Assembly (NCBI GenBank): GCA_018398585.1
Contig: JAGTTD010000011.1
Coordinates: 16,607,346-16,671,345 of the forward strand
DNA from: Simmondsia chinensis
Lineage: Eukaryota; Streptophyta; Magnoliopsida; Caryophyllales; Simmondsiaceae
Direction of reading: 5' to 3'
Length of the DNA stretch: 64,000 nt
Part shown: positions 20,393-32,869 of the stretch, in pieces
Layout: each line of letters begins with the position of its first letter
Position numbering within the stretch: position 1 is the first letter of the stretch
Program-made: the position numbers and the translations under genes
Notes under the pieces: generated by a model
Told to the model about the DNA's origin: nothing
What the model saw: the letters and a program-made list of their open reading frames with translations, nothing else
Databases searched by the model: none

Positions 20393-20755
20393 GGGGTTAG
20401 ATCCTTGAACTTTCTTCACTATATCAATTAAGTATTTATACTCTTAATTGTGATAGTTTATTCCTTGTACACTTTATATTTGTGTTAGGAAAAAAAAAAT
20501 GTAGTTCTAAGATGGTGACCAAAGTTTTAGTGGTGGATCACAGTTGGGTTTAGGTAGGAATGATGGGTGGGTTTCTATTAGTTCTCTTGCATCTAACATG
20601 TTTGGTCTGTTAAAAATTAGGTCATTAATTGAAATTTGGTTTGACCATTGAACTAAATTGACATAGTGCAAAGTATATGGGGACTAAAAGTTCACCCAAT
20701 AATAGTTTTGAAGGACTAAACTTACATAGTGAGAAAAGTACAAGGACCTTTAACA
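20393..20755. mobile_element. MITE-like inverted-repeat element, copy 2
   Basis: Begins after a short G run with GATCCTTGAACTTTCTTCAC and ends GAGAAAAGTACAAGGACC, an approximate inverted repeat. It shares the internal AAATTGACATAGTGCAAAGT and GGGGACTAAA words of the other two copies. Non-coding. Confidence 0.5.
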
Positions 20756-21238
20756 TGAAAACGCTTAAAAAAATGTAAATTTTAGTCCCCCTGTCTATGA
20801 CGTCTCATATCTTCTTATGGTTAGGCAATAGATTGTTTCAAGGTAAGCATTCATTTTCAAACTAGAACCTAGTAATGCCTCGGTGCTGGCTTGGGCTTAG
20901 TCTTTAAGTAGTTCAATGTGCTCTTGTTGGATGCTTTAAATTTAAATCCAAATTGGGTGTATGCTGGAGACTAGCTTGATTTTGTATCCCACCTTCCTCA
21001 ACAACCTTGTAACAAGTTACACGAAGTGCGTTTTGTTGGTGAAATAGGGTGAATTAGTGATCAAAATATAACTCTTTATTACAATGAACTTGATCTCGAG
21101 ATTACAAACCGATAAATAAAACGACTTTAAACAAAATAATAGAACGGAAAAAATTAATTGAAGCAATTGCCACGCGGTGGAGAACCCACTGTTATGCTCC
21201 TATAGGGGTACAATGGGATAAATGACACTCCTCCTAGG

Positions 21239-22605
21239 GGTGCATATATGTATGGGTATGCCCAAGATTTACCCAACTTATGGAGATTGGGTAGGGTTGA
21301 GTTGGGTACCCATTATATGTTGGGTCTTTATGGATCTAAGGGCCTTGACTTATAGGTAATAGGGTTGGTTTTGGGGTTACCTATGGGTAAATCTTGGTAG
21401 ATCTATGACCCATTGAACCCAAGAAAAGTTTGATGTATGGCTTTGAAATGACAGTAATATTCTAATTTTTTTACTGTAGTTTTTACAAATTATAATTAGA
21501 GTATGAATTCATTATTGAGTTAAATGTCTTTAAACAAGAGTTTAAACAATAACTTCGTGGGCTTGATTGCAGTTTAGGATTTTTTTATTTTATTTATTTA
21601 TTTATTTTTTTGGGTCAGCTAAAACATAATAGATTTAAATTGAATTTGGAAGAAGACAAATGTGTATATTAAATATTCAAATTAACAAATTAGGATATCA
21701 ATCACATAATTCAACATAATTGACTTTTAGGAATCTATAGTCGACTACTTTGGATTTTGATATGATTCAATGTGAATTCTAAATGTTTAGATTTAATAGA
21801 AAATTGATCTACTAAAAAAGAATATAGGGTTATTAACACCAAAAGTCCCTGTACTTTGCACATTGTATCATTTCAGTTCCTTTATAATTAATATTGTGTT
21901 AATTTGTTCCTTATAATAAAATTTTTGTTAAGTTAATAAAATTTTCAATGCTTTGCCCATGTCTTGGGTGAAATTAAGTCAATGGATATATTTGATTGGG
22001 TTATGTGCATCTAATGTAATTGTGCCATTAAAAATCATATCAGTAACTTAACTTAAATTTGATCAAATGACTAAATTAACATAATATATATTGTAAAAGA
22101 ATTAAATTGACATGATTAAAAGTGTAAAGACTAAACTAATAAAAAAGCACATGGACCATTGGTGTAAATAGTGGCAATTGTTTTTGTGGTCTCTGTCTCT
22201 GTTTTGATTCCAGTTTGTGTGAGGGTTTGTTTTTTTTGGTAAGTCATAATTTGTATGAGGTGCTTGTTTTATATTATGACTTTGTCGTTAATTATCGAAA
22301 AAAAAAAGTTTGGACAATTGCGTGATGTAAAATGTAATTGGATGTTTTATAATATAATTGCCATTTTTCTGTTTATTAACACTGGAATTTCATTTAGAAC
22401 TTGCAATTCTAATATCATAAAATTTCAACTTATATATTTCAAGGCTGAATAAACCTACGTAATGAGTTGACCCAATAAGACCCAGATCTAACCCGACCCA
22501 AGCCGTAATGCAATTAGTTTATGAGTTTGGGTTGGGTTTGGGTCTAACATCAAATGGGTAGGACTAGTTCTAACCCATACCCAACCCGATCCACCCATAC
22601 CCCAG
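21239..22605. mobile_element. Insertion with GGGTTGGGT-rich ends, possibly hAT-like
   Basis: Both ends carry inverted arrays of GGGTTGGGT / ACCCAACCC and GTATGGGT / ACCCATAC words, a subterminal pattern seen in plant hAT-type non-autonomous elements. The flanks CCTAGGGG and CCCAGGGT could be a mutated 8-bp duplication; the uninterrupted relative near 28275 reads CCCAGGGT. MITE copy 3 is nested inside. No transposase seen. Classification is tentative. Confidence 0.4.
21830..22178. mobile_element. MITE-like inverted-repeat element, copy 3
   Basis: Best-preserved ends of the family: ACACCAAAAGTCCCTGTAC on the left and CATGGACCATTGGTGT on the right (inverted). Internal TTCCTTATAATAAA and AATTAAATTGACATGA words match the other copies. 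About 350 bases, non-coding. Confidence 0.55.
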
Positions 22606-23067
22606 GGTTAATAAGGCACCCACTTCATTAGTATACTCCGGAGAGATGGATTGGAGTATGCCCCAAGTTGCTCAGTAACGAAGGAGAAAATTATTTTGAG
22701 GGAGAGCGGTGAAGAAGGAGAAGATATTTTGTGTTAATTGTATCTTTTCAATATATTAAACAAAACAGTAAGGGACAGTATTTATAGTGCAAATTCCTTG
22801 TAGGTTAAGGAAAAGATCATGGCAAAGAATTCGCTTCAAATAAGGAGAGCGACGGGTATGGGAGAGCCTAAAAATTCGGTCAGTTATGGGAAAAGATCAG
22901 GTAAGGAAAGAGGGGGAAAAGATGCTGTCAAAACGTGTACTTGAGCTTAAGCTGGTAGCCTCGAGCCTTGAGACTGGACTATGGACAACTCCTCGAGGTA
23001 GCACCCTCGAGATCAATTAAGGAGGACACCTCGAGCTTGAGCCAAAGGCCTCGAGCACCGCCTAACA

Positions 23068-23805
23068 GCAAGCACTCATTATGAGTTCGTTTATGACAAC
23101 TTAAACAAATATAATGGTCGTAAAAATAAAAGTCTAGGTTAGAAAAAGTTCACACCAGGGCGCGTGCGCACATGCATGTTGTTCACCAAGCCCATTCAAG
23201 GCCCACAATACTTTACCAAGTACGATAACAAGGGAATATATAAACTAGACTTCTTTCTTCTAGAATTTCTATATAGGATTGGGTTGTTTTCTCAAGACAT
23301 CAAAATCGAAGCATACTACCCCCAAATTCAAACATGTCTTGCCATGTCTAGGTTTTGCCTTCTCAAGTCACAATTGAAATATTTGAAGAATGAAGAATTA
23401 ATATAGCAACGAGAATGTGTACTCTCTTTAATCGTGAGCATGGCTTGTTGGCCCCACATTCGACTTAGTGTCCATTAGCCATATGAGGTGAAAAATAGAC
23501 TTCTCATTTGGATTCCAGGTTGTTGAGATTAAGTGGGCTATATACATCTAACACGATGATTCGGTAGTAGGTTTTCTCAATTATGACTATGATTATGTTT
23601 GCGCTTTCACCCCTATGGAGGAGCACTTGCTGCAATCTAAATCTATACCTATCATTTGCCCTATTACCCATCATGGCTATGGGGTGGATAACTTGTTATG
23701 GCAAGTACAAGTCTTGTCTCTCTACCCCTTCTATTAACCACAAGTATCCAAAGGATTCATGTACCTGTACTAATGTAGGTACCTAATAATTATCTATGCA
23801 CGCGT
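23068..23805. other. Unassigned region, no gene seen
   Basis: Follows the LTR-like repeat. Two short open frames (23164-23406, 23583-23786) show no recognisable domain. Nothing else identified. Confidence 0.45.
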
Positions 23806-24407
<602 letters not shown>

Positions 24408-25982
24408 ACCCAATTGGCACATTTTTAAAAAAAAAAAATTACCAAAATGACACTCTTTTAAAAATATTTACCAAAATGGCACTATTTACTGTAGCTTGTT
24501 CAACGTACGCCGTTTGTAATGGCGTACATTGAGTATTTTTTTTTTTTTTTTTTTTTAGTTTACTCAACATACTCCATTTGAAACGGAGTATGTTGAGTAA
24601 ATTTTTTTTTAGCTTACTCAACATACTCTATTTGAAACGAAGTACGTTGGGTTTATTGCATCTAAATTATTGTATTTTAAAAAAGAGAGGTTGTTGTCGA
24701 GTACCCCAAGACCTTGCATAGGTGGGTGAAGGCTAGCACTCCCATTCCCAATAACCCCCAGAGTTTGATATCTCTTTACTCACTTATGCAAGGTCTGGGG
24801 GTACTCGGAAACAGTTTCTCTTCAGGGTAACACCCTAAGAAGAGAAGGCTGCGTACATCGACCACTCTAGACCCTGCATAGGCAGGAGCTATTGGGGCAT
24901 TAAGACTGTATGTTGCTTTCTATTTACTATATCTATTTACTATATTTAATATAGTGAATAATAACGATAATATATAAAGGTCATTTCATCATTTAGGTAC
25001 TCGTTAAATTTTCGTTGAACTAATATTATATACATGAAAATTATGCATTGCTTTTTAAATGAAAATATAAACGGTGAAAGTTTTCAAAAATGATATTATA
25101 CAAAGTAAGTGCAACATACTTTGCAAAAACGACCAAGAAGAAAAATATTATTTAGAAAATGACAGGAAATGTATCAACTAATTATAAGTGACTAGGACAA
25201 TTACTCGAAAAAATAACATGATGACAAAAAAGAATATGTGGTAGATGACGTGATAACAAAAAAGATTGACACGTACAATGTTATGATGAAGTTAATATAC
25301 TTTCTTAAAAAAATTTAAAGATTATTGAAATTTAAATTATTTATATAAAATAGTTTAATGTAAAAATTTTTAAAATACAAATTAGCTGTACTTTCGGAAA
25401 AAAAAAAATTTCTTAACGTACTCCGTTTCAAATCGAGTACGTTGAGTAAACTATAAAAAAAATTACTCAAGGGTGCTACCTGTTTAAAATTCAATAACCG
25501 TTACCACCCTTTTAAAATGGCGTACATCGAGTACGTTAAGTGGATGTACGCAGCTTTCTCTCTTCAGGGTACTACCCTCAAGAGAGACTGTTTTCGAGTA
25601 CCCAGACCTTGCATTAGTGGGTGAAGAGATATCAGGCTCTGGGGGTTATTGGGAATGAGAGTGTTAGCCTTCACCCACCTATGCCGGCTCTGGGGGTACT
25701 CGGAAACAACCTCTCTTTTTTAAAATACAATAATTTTAATGCAATGTACTCCATTTCAAATGAAGTATGTTGAGTAAGCTAAAAAAATTTTTACTCAACA
25801 TACTCCGTTTCAAATGGAGTACGTTGAGTAAAATTAAAAAAAAAAAAAAAAAAAAAACCTCAACGTACGCCATTACAAACGGCGTACATTGAACAAGCGA
25901 CAATAAATGGTGCCATTTTGGTAAATACTTTTGAAAGGGTGCCATTTTGATATTTTTTTTAAAAAAAATGTGCCAATTGGGT
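24408..25982. mobile_element. Foldback-type element with ~450-base inverted arms
   Basis: Left arm 24408-24859 and right arm 25543-25982 are inverted copies. Outer ends read ACCCAATTGGCAC and GTGCCAATTGGGT. Each arm contains smaller near-perfect palindromes, for example 24559-24601 (TACTCAACATACTCC with its complement) and CGTACGCC...GGCGTACRTT. Deeper in, each arm has a ~100-base block reading ACTCGGAAACAG...CTGCGTACATC that resembles the 3' tail of the RTE LINE at 12336-12404. The 0.68-kb centre encodes no protein. Target duplication not resolved because the flanks are T/A runs; it could be a MULE derivative or a true Foldback element. Confidence 0.75.
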
Positions 25983-25989
25983 AAAAAAT

Positions 25990-26934
25990 TCTTGTTAATA
26001 GGCAATAACTGTCTGGCTCTTTATCACTATTTTTGTAATGTTTCCTATGGATAAACTTGGCAATATAGTAGGTCAGATCGGCTCAAGGTTATTTTAGGTT
26101 AGTTTGGGTGAGGAATGTTGATATTTTTGAATTTTTCATGTTATCTAGGGTTGGGTTGGTTTGCAATTCAATATATATCGCTAATCATGTCTTAATTGTC
26201 ATTACAATATTTCTTTATGATAATAGTGGTTTATGATTTGAACATTCTTTTTCCAAGATTATATACTAAAACTCATACTATTGTTATTACAGTATCGTTG
26301 TACAATAGATGTTATGTTCTTTTTTTTTTTAATTTTTTATTGTGCAATCATTTTACCGAATGGTCATATCCAACTATTCATGCCTTTATGTCGATTGTCT
26401 TGCGATAAAAAAATCAAGAATACAAACAAAACCAAGAGTACATACTCAAGTAGATATAATGAAGAGATACAAAAATAAATATAATCAAGTAATACAATAT
26501 CGTTCAATTGGTGCACGTATAATATGACGCAATTTGACACAGTAATTGCTTTTAAAACTATGGGAACTGATAAATATGTGTAAGTCACTGGCTCATTGCA
26601 TATGGCAGTTAAACCCAAACCTAAATCATTGTCAATTATAAATGTCGTCTACATGTATTCGGACAAACAAAAATGTGGATATTAGTAAGCTTAAAGGTCG
26701 AAATTGATAGGATAAAACTAATATTTGCCTAATTCATATTCTAATATTTCTTAGGCAGATGTCACAAGAGGTGTTAACAATATAAGAGGTATAAAATAAT
26801 ATTTTCCGTTATGTGTTAAATACAAGTGATAAAAATGTAATAGGTTTTAATAAAATAAATGATTATAACATTTTGATAAAATAGTAATTTGCTATATATT
26901 CTTTGGTTTATCAATTTTGACCTAAATTACTTAT
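25990..26934. other. Unassigned AT-rich region, no gene seen
   Basis: Short overlapping frames around 26196-26618 have low-complexity Phe/Tyr/Ile-rich products on both strands. No family recognised. Confidence 0.45.
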
Positions 26935-27971
26935 GAGTCGGTTTCGGAAATAATGCTGAAAAATAAAAAAATAAAAAAAATAATGTTGAAAAAAAATAAT
27001 TCCAAATCTACTGTTGAACCACGTTTACAAAACGCGGCTATGCTGAACCGCGTCAAGGTGATGCGTTTAAAATGCATAAAAACCACGTCTATAAAACGCG
27101 TTTTATATTTATGTAAAACGCATTACTAAAACGTGGTTCATAGAGTAATAAACCGTGTTCCTATAACGCGGTTTAACTATAAACCGCGTTTAGTAGGCAC
27201 AAACACCGTTTTCATCGCTTATAGTCGCCCTTATGCCGCAATTCGAAATGATCGTCACATTGATACCGTGTTCCTCTCAATGAAGCTCCAACATTATAAG
27301 TGGAGGTGGTAAGAAATCAGGAAAAGTTATCAATAAAAGGCTATTAATTCAGTAGTGATCAAATAGCTACGACTATGATACTTAAAGATCTCCGGCGTAT
27401 AAAGCAGAAGAAGGGCGACAGCGGATGACATGACCGGCGGTGAGTAGGGGTATAAACGAACTGAGCGTTCAATGAACTACTTGTGTTCAAAATCGATTAG
27501 AGCTCGTTCGTGTTCATTAGGAGAGCTCGATAGCTTAACGAGCCAAGTTCGAACAAGGGGTGCTCGGCTCGCTATCGAGCAGTTTGATAAGGGCTCGATA
27601 AGAGCTCGTTGAGGGGCTCGATACGAGCTCGTTAAGGGCTCAGCTCGACTCATTGCGTTTGACCATATTAAACCGCGTTCATATGACGCGGTTTTTATTA
27701 TGGTAAACCGCTTTATCAAGACGCGGTTATTATTATGGTAAACCGCTTTATCAAGACGCGGTTCTTATTATTATAAACCGCTTTATAAAGACGCGGTTTT
27801 TTTAATGGTAAACCGAAACGCGGTTTTTATTCATCTGAAATGCGTTTTATTAACGCGGTTTACTATAACCGCATTTTGTAAACGCGGTTCAACAGTAGAT
27901 TTGGAATTTTTTTTTTTAGCATTATTTTTTTTATTTTTTTTATTTTTCAGCATTATTTCCGGAACTGACTC
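26935..27971. mobile_element. MULE-type palindrome-array element, copy C
   Basis: 1037 bases with a perfect 9-bp duplication ATTACTTAT (26926-26934 and 27972-27980). Ends GAGTCGGTTTCGG... and ...CCGGAACTGACTC. Arms carry the TCCAAATCTACTGTTGAACC word and arrays of CGCGGTTT/AAACCGCG palindromes, most regular at 27670-27890. The core at about 27200-27430 is the inverted counterpart of the core of copy B. Next to it lies a ~215-base block (27440-27655) full of GAGCTCGTT/AACGAGC words, probably a separate small insertion. Confidence 0.85.
27440..27655. repeat. GAGCTCG-rich block inside MULE copy C
   Basis: Repeated AGAGCTCGTT, GCTCGATA and GGGCTCG words, some inverted. Absent from copies A and B, so acquired by copy C alone. 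Similar CGAGCTC-rich short repeats are common in plant non-autonomous DNA elements, but no ends or duplication could be fixed. Confidence 0.45.
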
Positions 27972-28058
27972 ATTACTTATACTCGGCATTTTTACTACGG
28001 TATTTTTTGGGCCATTTTGAGTGTCATCAAGGTGATCATAGGCTTCGTAATAGGTGGG

Positions 28059-28336
28059 CTTGTTGGAGTAATAGGTAAATAAACGACTAAAATATAAATC
28101 TTTTATTACAATATATTTGATTTCGAGATTACAAGAAAGATAAAAGAATCGACTTTTATGAAAGAACTGAAATGAGAGAATTGGCCAAAAAAATTGTCGC
28201 GCCGTTGTGAATCTAACGCCCTAAATCGTTTATGGCCCCACAGAGGTGGAATGGGATGAACGACAGCCTGACTCCCAGGGTTAACATAGCACCCACCTAA
28301 GCAGTGTACTCTAGGGAAGTGGGTTGGAGTACACCA
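28059..28336. repeat. Partial LTR-like repeat, second copy
   Basis: Related to 21034-21238 plus 22606-22665. Starts TGTTGGAGTAATAGG and is cut at GAGTACACCA by the LTR at 28337. In the other copy this word continues into AGTTGCTCAG-like sequence, so the tandem element inserted here. Confidence 0.5.
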
Positions 28337-28811
28337 TGTTATGATCCGAGCTCGATGAAGTCTAGGGGGCTGCTGTAGCTGCTGCATTGATCTGTTATTG
28401 CTGTTATATTGGTGCTGCTGCTATGTTGGAGGTTGTTTAGTTGATTGAGTTGTATTAGCCAGTGGATATTGTAATTAGAATAAGTCTTGATGTAATTAGT
28501 TGCATAAGTCCCTTGTTAAGTCATGTAATAAGTGAAGTCTAGAGCTTGTTTGCTGTGGTGGTCAATGCCGGTCCAAAGTGGCTGCTAGTTAGTTAGTTGT
28601 TGGTTGAGTCGGTTAGTCCTTTTGTCTAGGATCATTGTATCTCTAGATATTTTTAGTGTTAGCCATCCTAAGAGATAGTAGTATAAATATGTAGAGCTTC
28701 TCTTGAAGAGCTCAAAACAACTTTGATGAATGAAATTGATATCTTTGATATCTCTCTCTCTTACTATCCCAACCAAGGTTAAGGTCTAAGAGTAATCTTT
28801 GAATCTTAACA
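28337..28811 (+). repeat. LTR 1 of the tandem pol-less element
   Basis: Starts TGTTATGATCCGAGC and ends GAATCTTAACA. 475 bases, shorter than LTR 2 by a ~65-base CT-rich block present at about 33330-33400 and in the solo LTR. TATA-like AGTATAAATATG at about 28680. Confidence 0.85.
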
Positions 28812-28812
28812 A

Positions 28813-28825
28813 TTGGTATTAGAGC
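28813..28825 (+). other. Primer-binding site of unit 1
   Basis: TTGGTATTAGAGC directly after the LTR. Matches the initiator tRNA-Met 3'-end complement with one C-to-T change; unit 2 has the unmutated TTGGTATCAGAGC at 33447-33459. Confidence 0.75.
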
Positions 28826-29885
28826 CTTGATTTGACTTCCGAATCAAGCTCTAAAACAAGAAAAAAAATTTAAAATCTGATTGATCGTGTTGCAATTAAT
28901 CAACAAAAACAGTTTTGATACTGATTTAGTTCAGTTTATGTGATCAAGAATTCAATTCTGAATTCTGAATTTGAAGATTGGCGGTTACTGCCTTATTGAT
29001 CTGCAAATGCCTGGGAATTGCTTCGGTTGGGATTAATTTGATTGAGTTACATTGAAGAAAGTTTAATTGATCGGTATTTGTTGAATTACATTCAACATCA
29101 AAGATGATTCAGATTGAATTCAGTAGAATTGTTCAAGCATTAGCTGCTAAAGTTGAGTGCTGAAGCAAAGCATTAGTTGCTGAAGTTGAGTGCTGAGCAT
29201 AATTGTTCTTGATCAAATATTCACTTGAACTGTTGGAGAAGAAGTTAAAGTGAGCTATTGGATCAAAATTACACTTGATCATCATCAAAAGATCCGAAAC
29301 AAGCCGATTTGAGGTTTATTCAGATTCTACAATTCAGTGAATGAGGTTGAGGTAACGATTTTCTGAACTTCAAGTTACATGTTCGATCGGAGTCTGCGAT
29401 GTGGCAGATTTGTGAAATAATTCGTGTTAATAAGCATTGAAGTGGTGAGAATTCAGTTGATTCTTAAGAATTATATGTTATTGAGTTGAGATTTGCTTAG
29501 ACAATAATCTGACATTGAACTGAGCCTCGAAAGTGTGAAATATGACTTCGTCTTGAAGATTGCTTTGAGTATTGTGTTGAGGACTTGATTGCGATCTAGA
29601 ATCGAGCTTAATTCAGAATTGTAAGTCTAATTATTAAAGAAAGCATCGCAGTTAGGGTTTGTTCGAGTTCTCTGCGTGCGAAAATATGCATATTAGGGTT
29701 TGTACTCAGTGGCGATTGTGGAACCGATAGCAGGGGATTGTTTTGCGCGAAAGAAGGAGTAGAACTTCATTAAGCAATCGGCTGTTGAAGAGTTGGGAAA
29801 CAAGTCTCACTCTTCTGCAATTTTCGAACTTATATTTATGCGAACTAAACTGTTTCAGATAGAAGCATTGTTGTTCATTGCAAAT

Positions 29886-31415
29886 ATGGCTGGTATGATT
29901 GATGATAGCTCTTGTCAATCTGTGATGAGTGATCGTTGGGAGAAAATAAAGCAAGAATTAAGACAAGAACGAGAGGAGTTCTGGCAGAAAATGAAACAGG
30001 CATGGGACGAAGAGCTGCAGCGAATTTTTGATAGGCAGTATTCAGCTCATCAGTTTGCAAACATCAATCGAGATTATGCCGGTGTTCTTGATGCAAATGA
30101 GGTCCCGGAGTTGATGGATGGCGTTATACAACAAGAGCTCAACGTTGAGCAAAAGGAGGAAGTTGGAGTAGAATCGGTTGCCGTTGGAGACGAAGTAGAC
30201 CATGGTAATGCCGAAATTGATGAACACAAGTTAGACGAACCTGAGTTTGAACAAGTTGATCCTTATGAAGACTCTTTGCTAGAGTTAGAGTATTTTGAAG
30301 ATGATGAGCTACAACAAGATTTACTTCCGGAATGGGAATACAATTTTTATGTCAAGGGAATGATAAAGAAAGCAAAGAATAAGGCAAAGAGGAACCATTT
30401 AAATGAAGCGTTGAAAGATTTTTGGGGTAAAAAGAAGTTGACAAAGCATAAATTGAAGCAAGAGGTGGTGTTTCAGCCTAGGATGCTTGTTGATCAACAA
30501 GAACTAGCTCAAGATACTGATTTTACTGATGTATATGCTGGTATACAAGGGTTGGATATAGCAAAACCTTTGATTTCAACTGAAAAATTTGATGCTACTG
30601 CTGTAATATCAATGAATACATCACCAAATCTGTTAAGTATCACTCCATGGCAAGCTGGTATGCAGAATCGAAGCACCTTCACTACTGAACAATCTCATTC
30701 TGTTGGGAAATCAATTATTGCTGCTGTGGTACTATCTGATGCTCAACAAGGTGTGCTTTTGAGTGGAGAAAAGGTGTATTCCAATACACACTCTTCTGAC
30801 GAGTTGCCTCCTGATCCGGGAGAAGATACTCAAGGCTATGTGAAGCTGAAAAGAGTCGATTTTCTGCTGAAAAGTAGTAATCGAACCCCGAGAGTGCGTT
30901 TCAAGGTTCTCAACAAACAAAGCTTGGTTCCTATGTAAGCAATTGAGTTGATAGATTTGTACAAAGGATGTAATGTGGAGAGACAGGTTTCTGATCAGAT
31001 CCACATCAGTATAATAGATGCTTTAAATGATGTAATTGATGTTGGCAGTCCCTTTGATCCGGGAAAGGATGAATTACAAGTGATTGGAAAAGCTAGACCT
31101 CTAGTGCTGCTGTTTGATTATGAACAATTCAGTGCCAGTGCAAGCAATGGTGGAAAAATGGTAGTGGCTATGGGTCAAGGGGAAGTTAACATCAAAACAA
31201 GCTTTGAAGAAAAGGCTTATATAGGTTGCAAGCTGCATAATTCAGATCGTGACATTGAAGTCTCAATTATTCAGGAATTAGTGTTGCTTCGGTTCAAACA
31301 CAAGCATTTCCTTGAAGGGATGGTAGTTGTTGTTAGTTGGTTGAAGAATTGTGGATGGTTTGAAGAAGTTTTGGGCCTCTGGTATGACCCTAAGCTGGTG
31401 CACGAAGCCAGGTAA
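29886..31415 (+). pseudogene. Anonymous acidic/coiled-coil protein of pol-less element, unit 1, first part
   Basis: Not recognised. The ATG at 29886 (MAGMIDDSSCQSVMSD) is preferred because it is the first start shared with unit 2 (34520). Codons to 30935 give about 350 residues. There is a predicted coiled coil (KIKQELRQEREEFWQ), a strongly acidic stretch (ELEYFEDDELQQDLLPEWE), then a basic helix-like stretch (KGMIKKAKNKAKRNHLNEAL). The rest is Ser/Thr-rich. A TAA at 30936-30938 is followed in the same frame by another open stretch to 31415 (DLYKGCNVERQVSDQIHIS...), so the ancestral protein was longer. It has no zinc knuckle, protease or other known retroelement motif. Differences from unit 2 are often amino-acid changing, as expected for decay rather than selection. 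Confidence 0.5.
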
Positions 31416-31423
31416 CGACAAAG

Positions 31424-32830
31424 ATGATAGCACTTGGAAATTGGAACAAACAACAACTGAAAGGTGCTGATCAGATTCAGAACCTGAATGTGTTTGGGGT
31501 GCTCTGTTGTGGTTGTTCTGAATGGAAAAATTATGTGCACAAGCTTCAATATTTTCTTAATGTTTGGATGGAAAAGATCAGTGCAACATTGAGGATAATT
31601 CCAGCTGAAATTAGGGTAAACATCAGCAAGGGAGTTTGGAATAGATCAGTTCTAGATTTGAGGAAGTTTACAGCTGTTCAAGAGTTCTGTTGCTGTCTGC
31701 ACTTGTTATATTTGTTACTCATGTTTGAGATGGTTGACAAGAAAGCAAAGCTTGATCATTTGAGGCATGTTTGGTGGCTGGATGAGCTTGGAATTCATGA
31801 AAGTCTTGAGGACAGGCAGGAAAGTGTGAGCTGCAGCATTCACAATGTCGATTGGAATGTTTTGGGAGTTCAAGTTATGACATTGGGTCTTTGTCATTCA
31901 ACAATGGTTTATGAACTCTTAGTTTGTGTGGTCTATGCAAGAGTTTGGAAGGAAAAGGCTGAGACTTTCAGATCTTACAAGCTCATAATCAAGATTCAAG
32001 CCATAGAAGTATTAGAGGCTGCTGAAAATAATTGGAGAATTACAATTCCTTCATTGTCAGCAGTAAATGAGTTGCTCAGATTGAGTGTGGATGGTGCTAT
32101 TGTGGCTTTGGGAAAATGTATTAACTTGTCAGCAGCAAGTAGCTTCCATAATCGAGCTGAAATTTGTAATATCAGCAGCTGTGAGTTCTCTTGGTTATAT
32201 ACTGCTGAATTCTCGAGCTCTGCAGCACAACATGTGGAATTAGGGAGCAATCAAGAGTTTGTTGAGCTTGGTCTGAGATGGTTTAGTAAGTGGATGTTTA
32301 AGAAATACAAATTTTGGATAAGATCCAAGATGAAAGAGTTGCAGTTGCATTCTTATGGGATTTCAATGTGTTTTGATACCAAGATTAGGATATGGGGCTG
32401 TTTGAGCTGCTCTTAGGAATGTCTACAAGCAGATTTTGATACTTGGTTCTCTTGGATTGAGTTTGGAAGGCCTCCCGAGATGTTCAAGGACTTGATATGC
32501 AGTCTTATGGGTTTAACGACATTCAAATTCTGTTGTGCAGCATTTTATAAGCAGAATTATAGAATTGTTGTTGCGTTTTATGATTCTCTGCCGCAAGATA
32601 GAATTTTGAGCTGTATTAACTGCAACATGAGGTGTCGTGGATGTGTTGCTGATGTTGGGACTATTTGGTTTGATCAGTGTAGACCTCCTGAAGAGTACTA
32701 TGCATTCAAACACAACATTGTGTCGAAACTAGGGTCGTGTATCTGCTGCATTTCAGAGTTAGACACCATTGGCTCGTTTCAGCTGCAACAAATTTCAGCA
32801 AGTCCAATTGCAGTACAATTCCGTTCATGA
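31424..32830 (+). pseudogene. Anonymous protein of pol-less element, unit 1, second part
   Basis: Not recognised. Starts 8 bases after the end of the preceding frame, shifted relative to it. One stop (TAG at 32414-32416) is followed by further open sequence in the same frame to 32830, about 468 codons in all. It is rich in Leu, Trp, Cys and Ser, with segments such as DHLRHVWWLDELGIHESLED and VFKKYKFW-like WMFKKYKFWIRSKMKELQL. With 29886-31415 it would form one ~2.9-kb frame carrying at least three lesions. Its end lies about 40 bases before the hairpin and polypurine tract, the place where pol ends in gypsy elements. It could be degenerate, acquired host sequence or a novel element protein. 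Confidence 0.4.
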
Positions 32831-32869
32831 TCTGCATTAGATGTGTTCATAGGCTTCAACTCTCTTCCA

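Larger units (their letters stand above)
21034..23067. mobile_element. Degenerate LTR-like repeat, interrupted by another element
   Basis: Two blocks (21034-21238 and about 22606-23067) are contiguous in a related sequence at 28059-28336. That sequence shares CTTTTATTACAATATATTTG, CGAGATTACA, AATGGGATGAACGACA, CCAGGGTTAA and GGTTGGAGTACACC-type words. The composite starts TGTTGG and ends CCTAACA, suggesting an old solo LTR, but I could not match a target duplication. The second block is dotted with CCTCGAG words. The intervening DNA (21239-22605) is a separate insertion. Confidence 0.45.

Noticed and set aside
24408..25982. Assignment of the foldback element to the MULE superfamily by a 9-bp duplication
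   Set aside because: Flanks are T/A runs; TTGTTATTAG and TTGTTAATAG near the two ends are similar but not adjacent to the arm ends, so no duplication can be claimed.
29793..29885. Upstream extension of the anonymous frame of the pol-less element
   Set aside because: It begins at a TTG, and the only in-frame ATG (29838) is not present in unit 2; the ATG at 29886 is shared.
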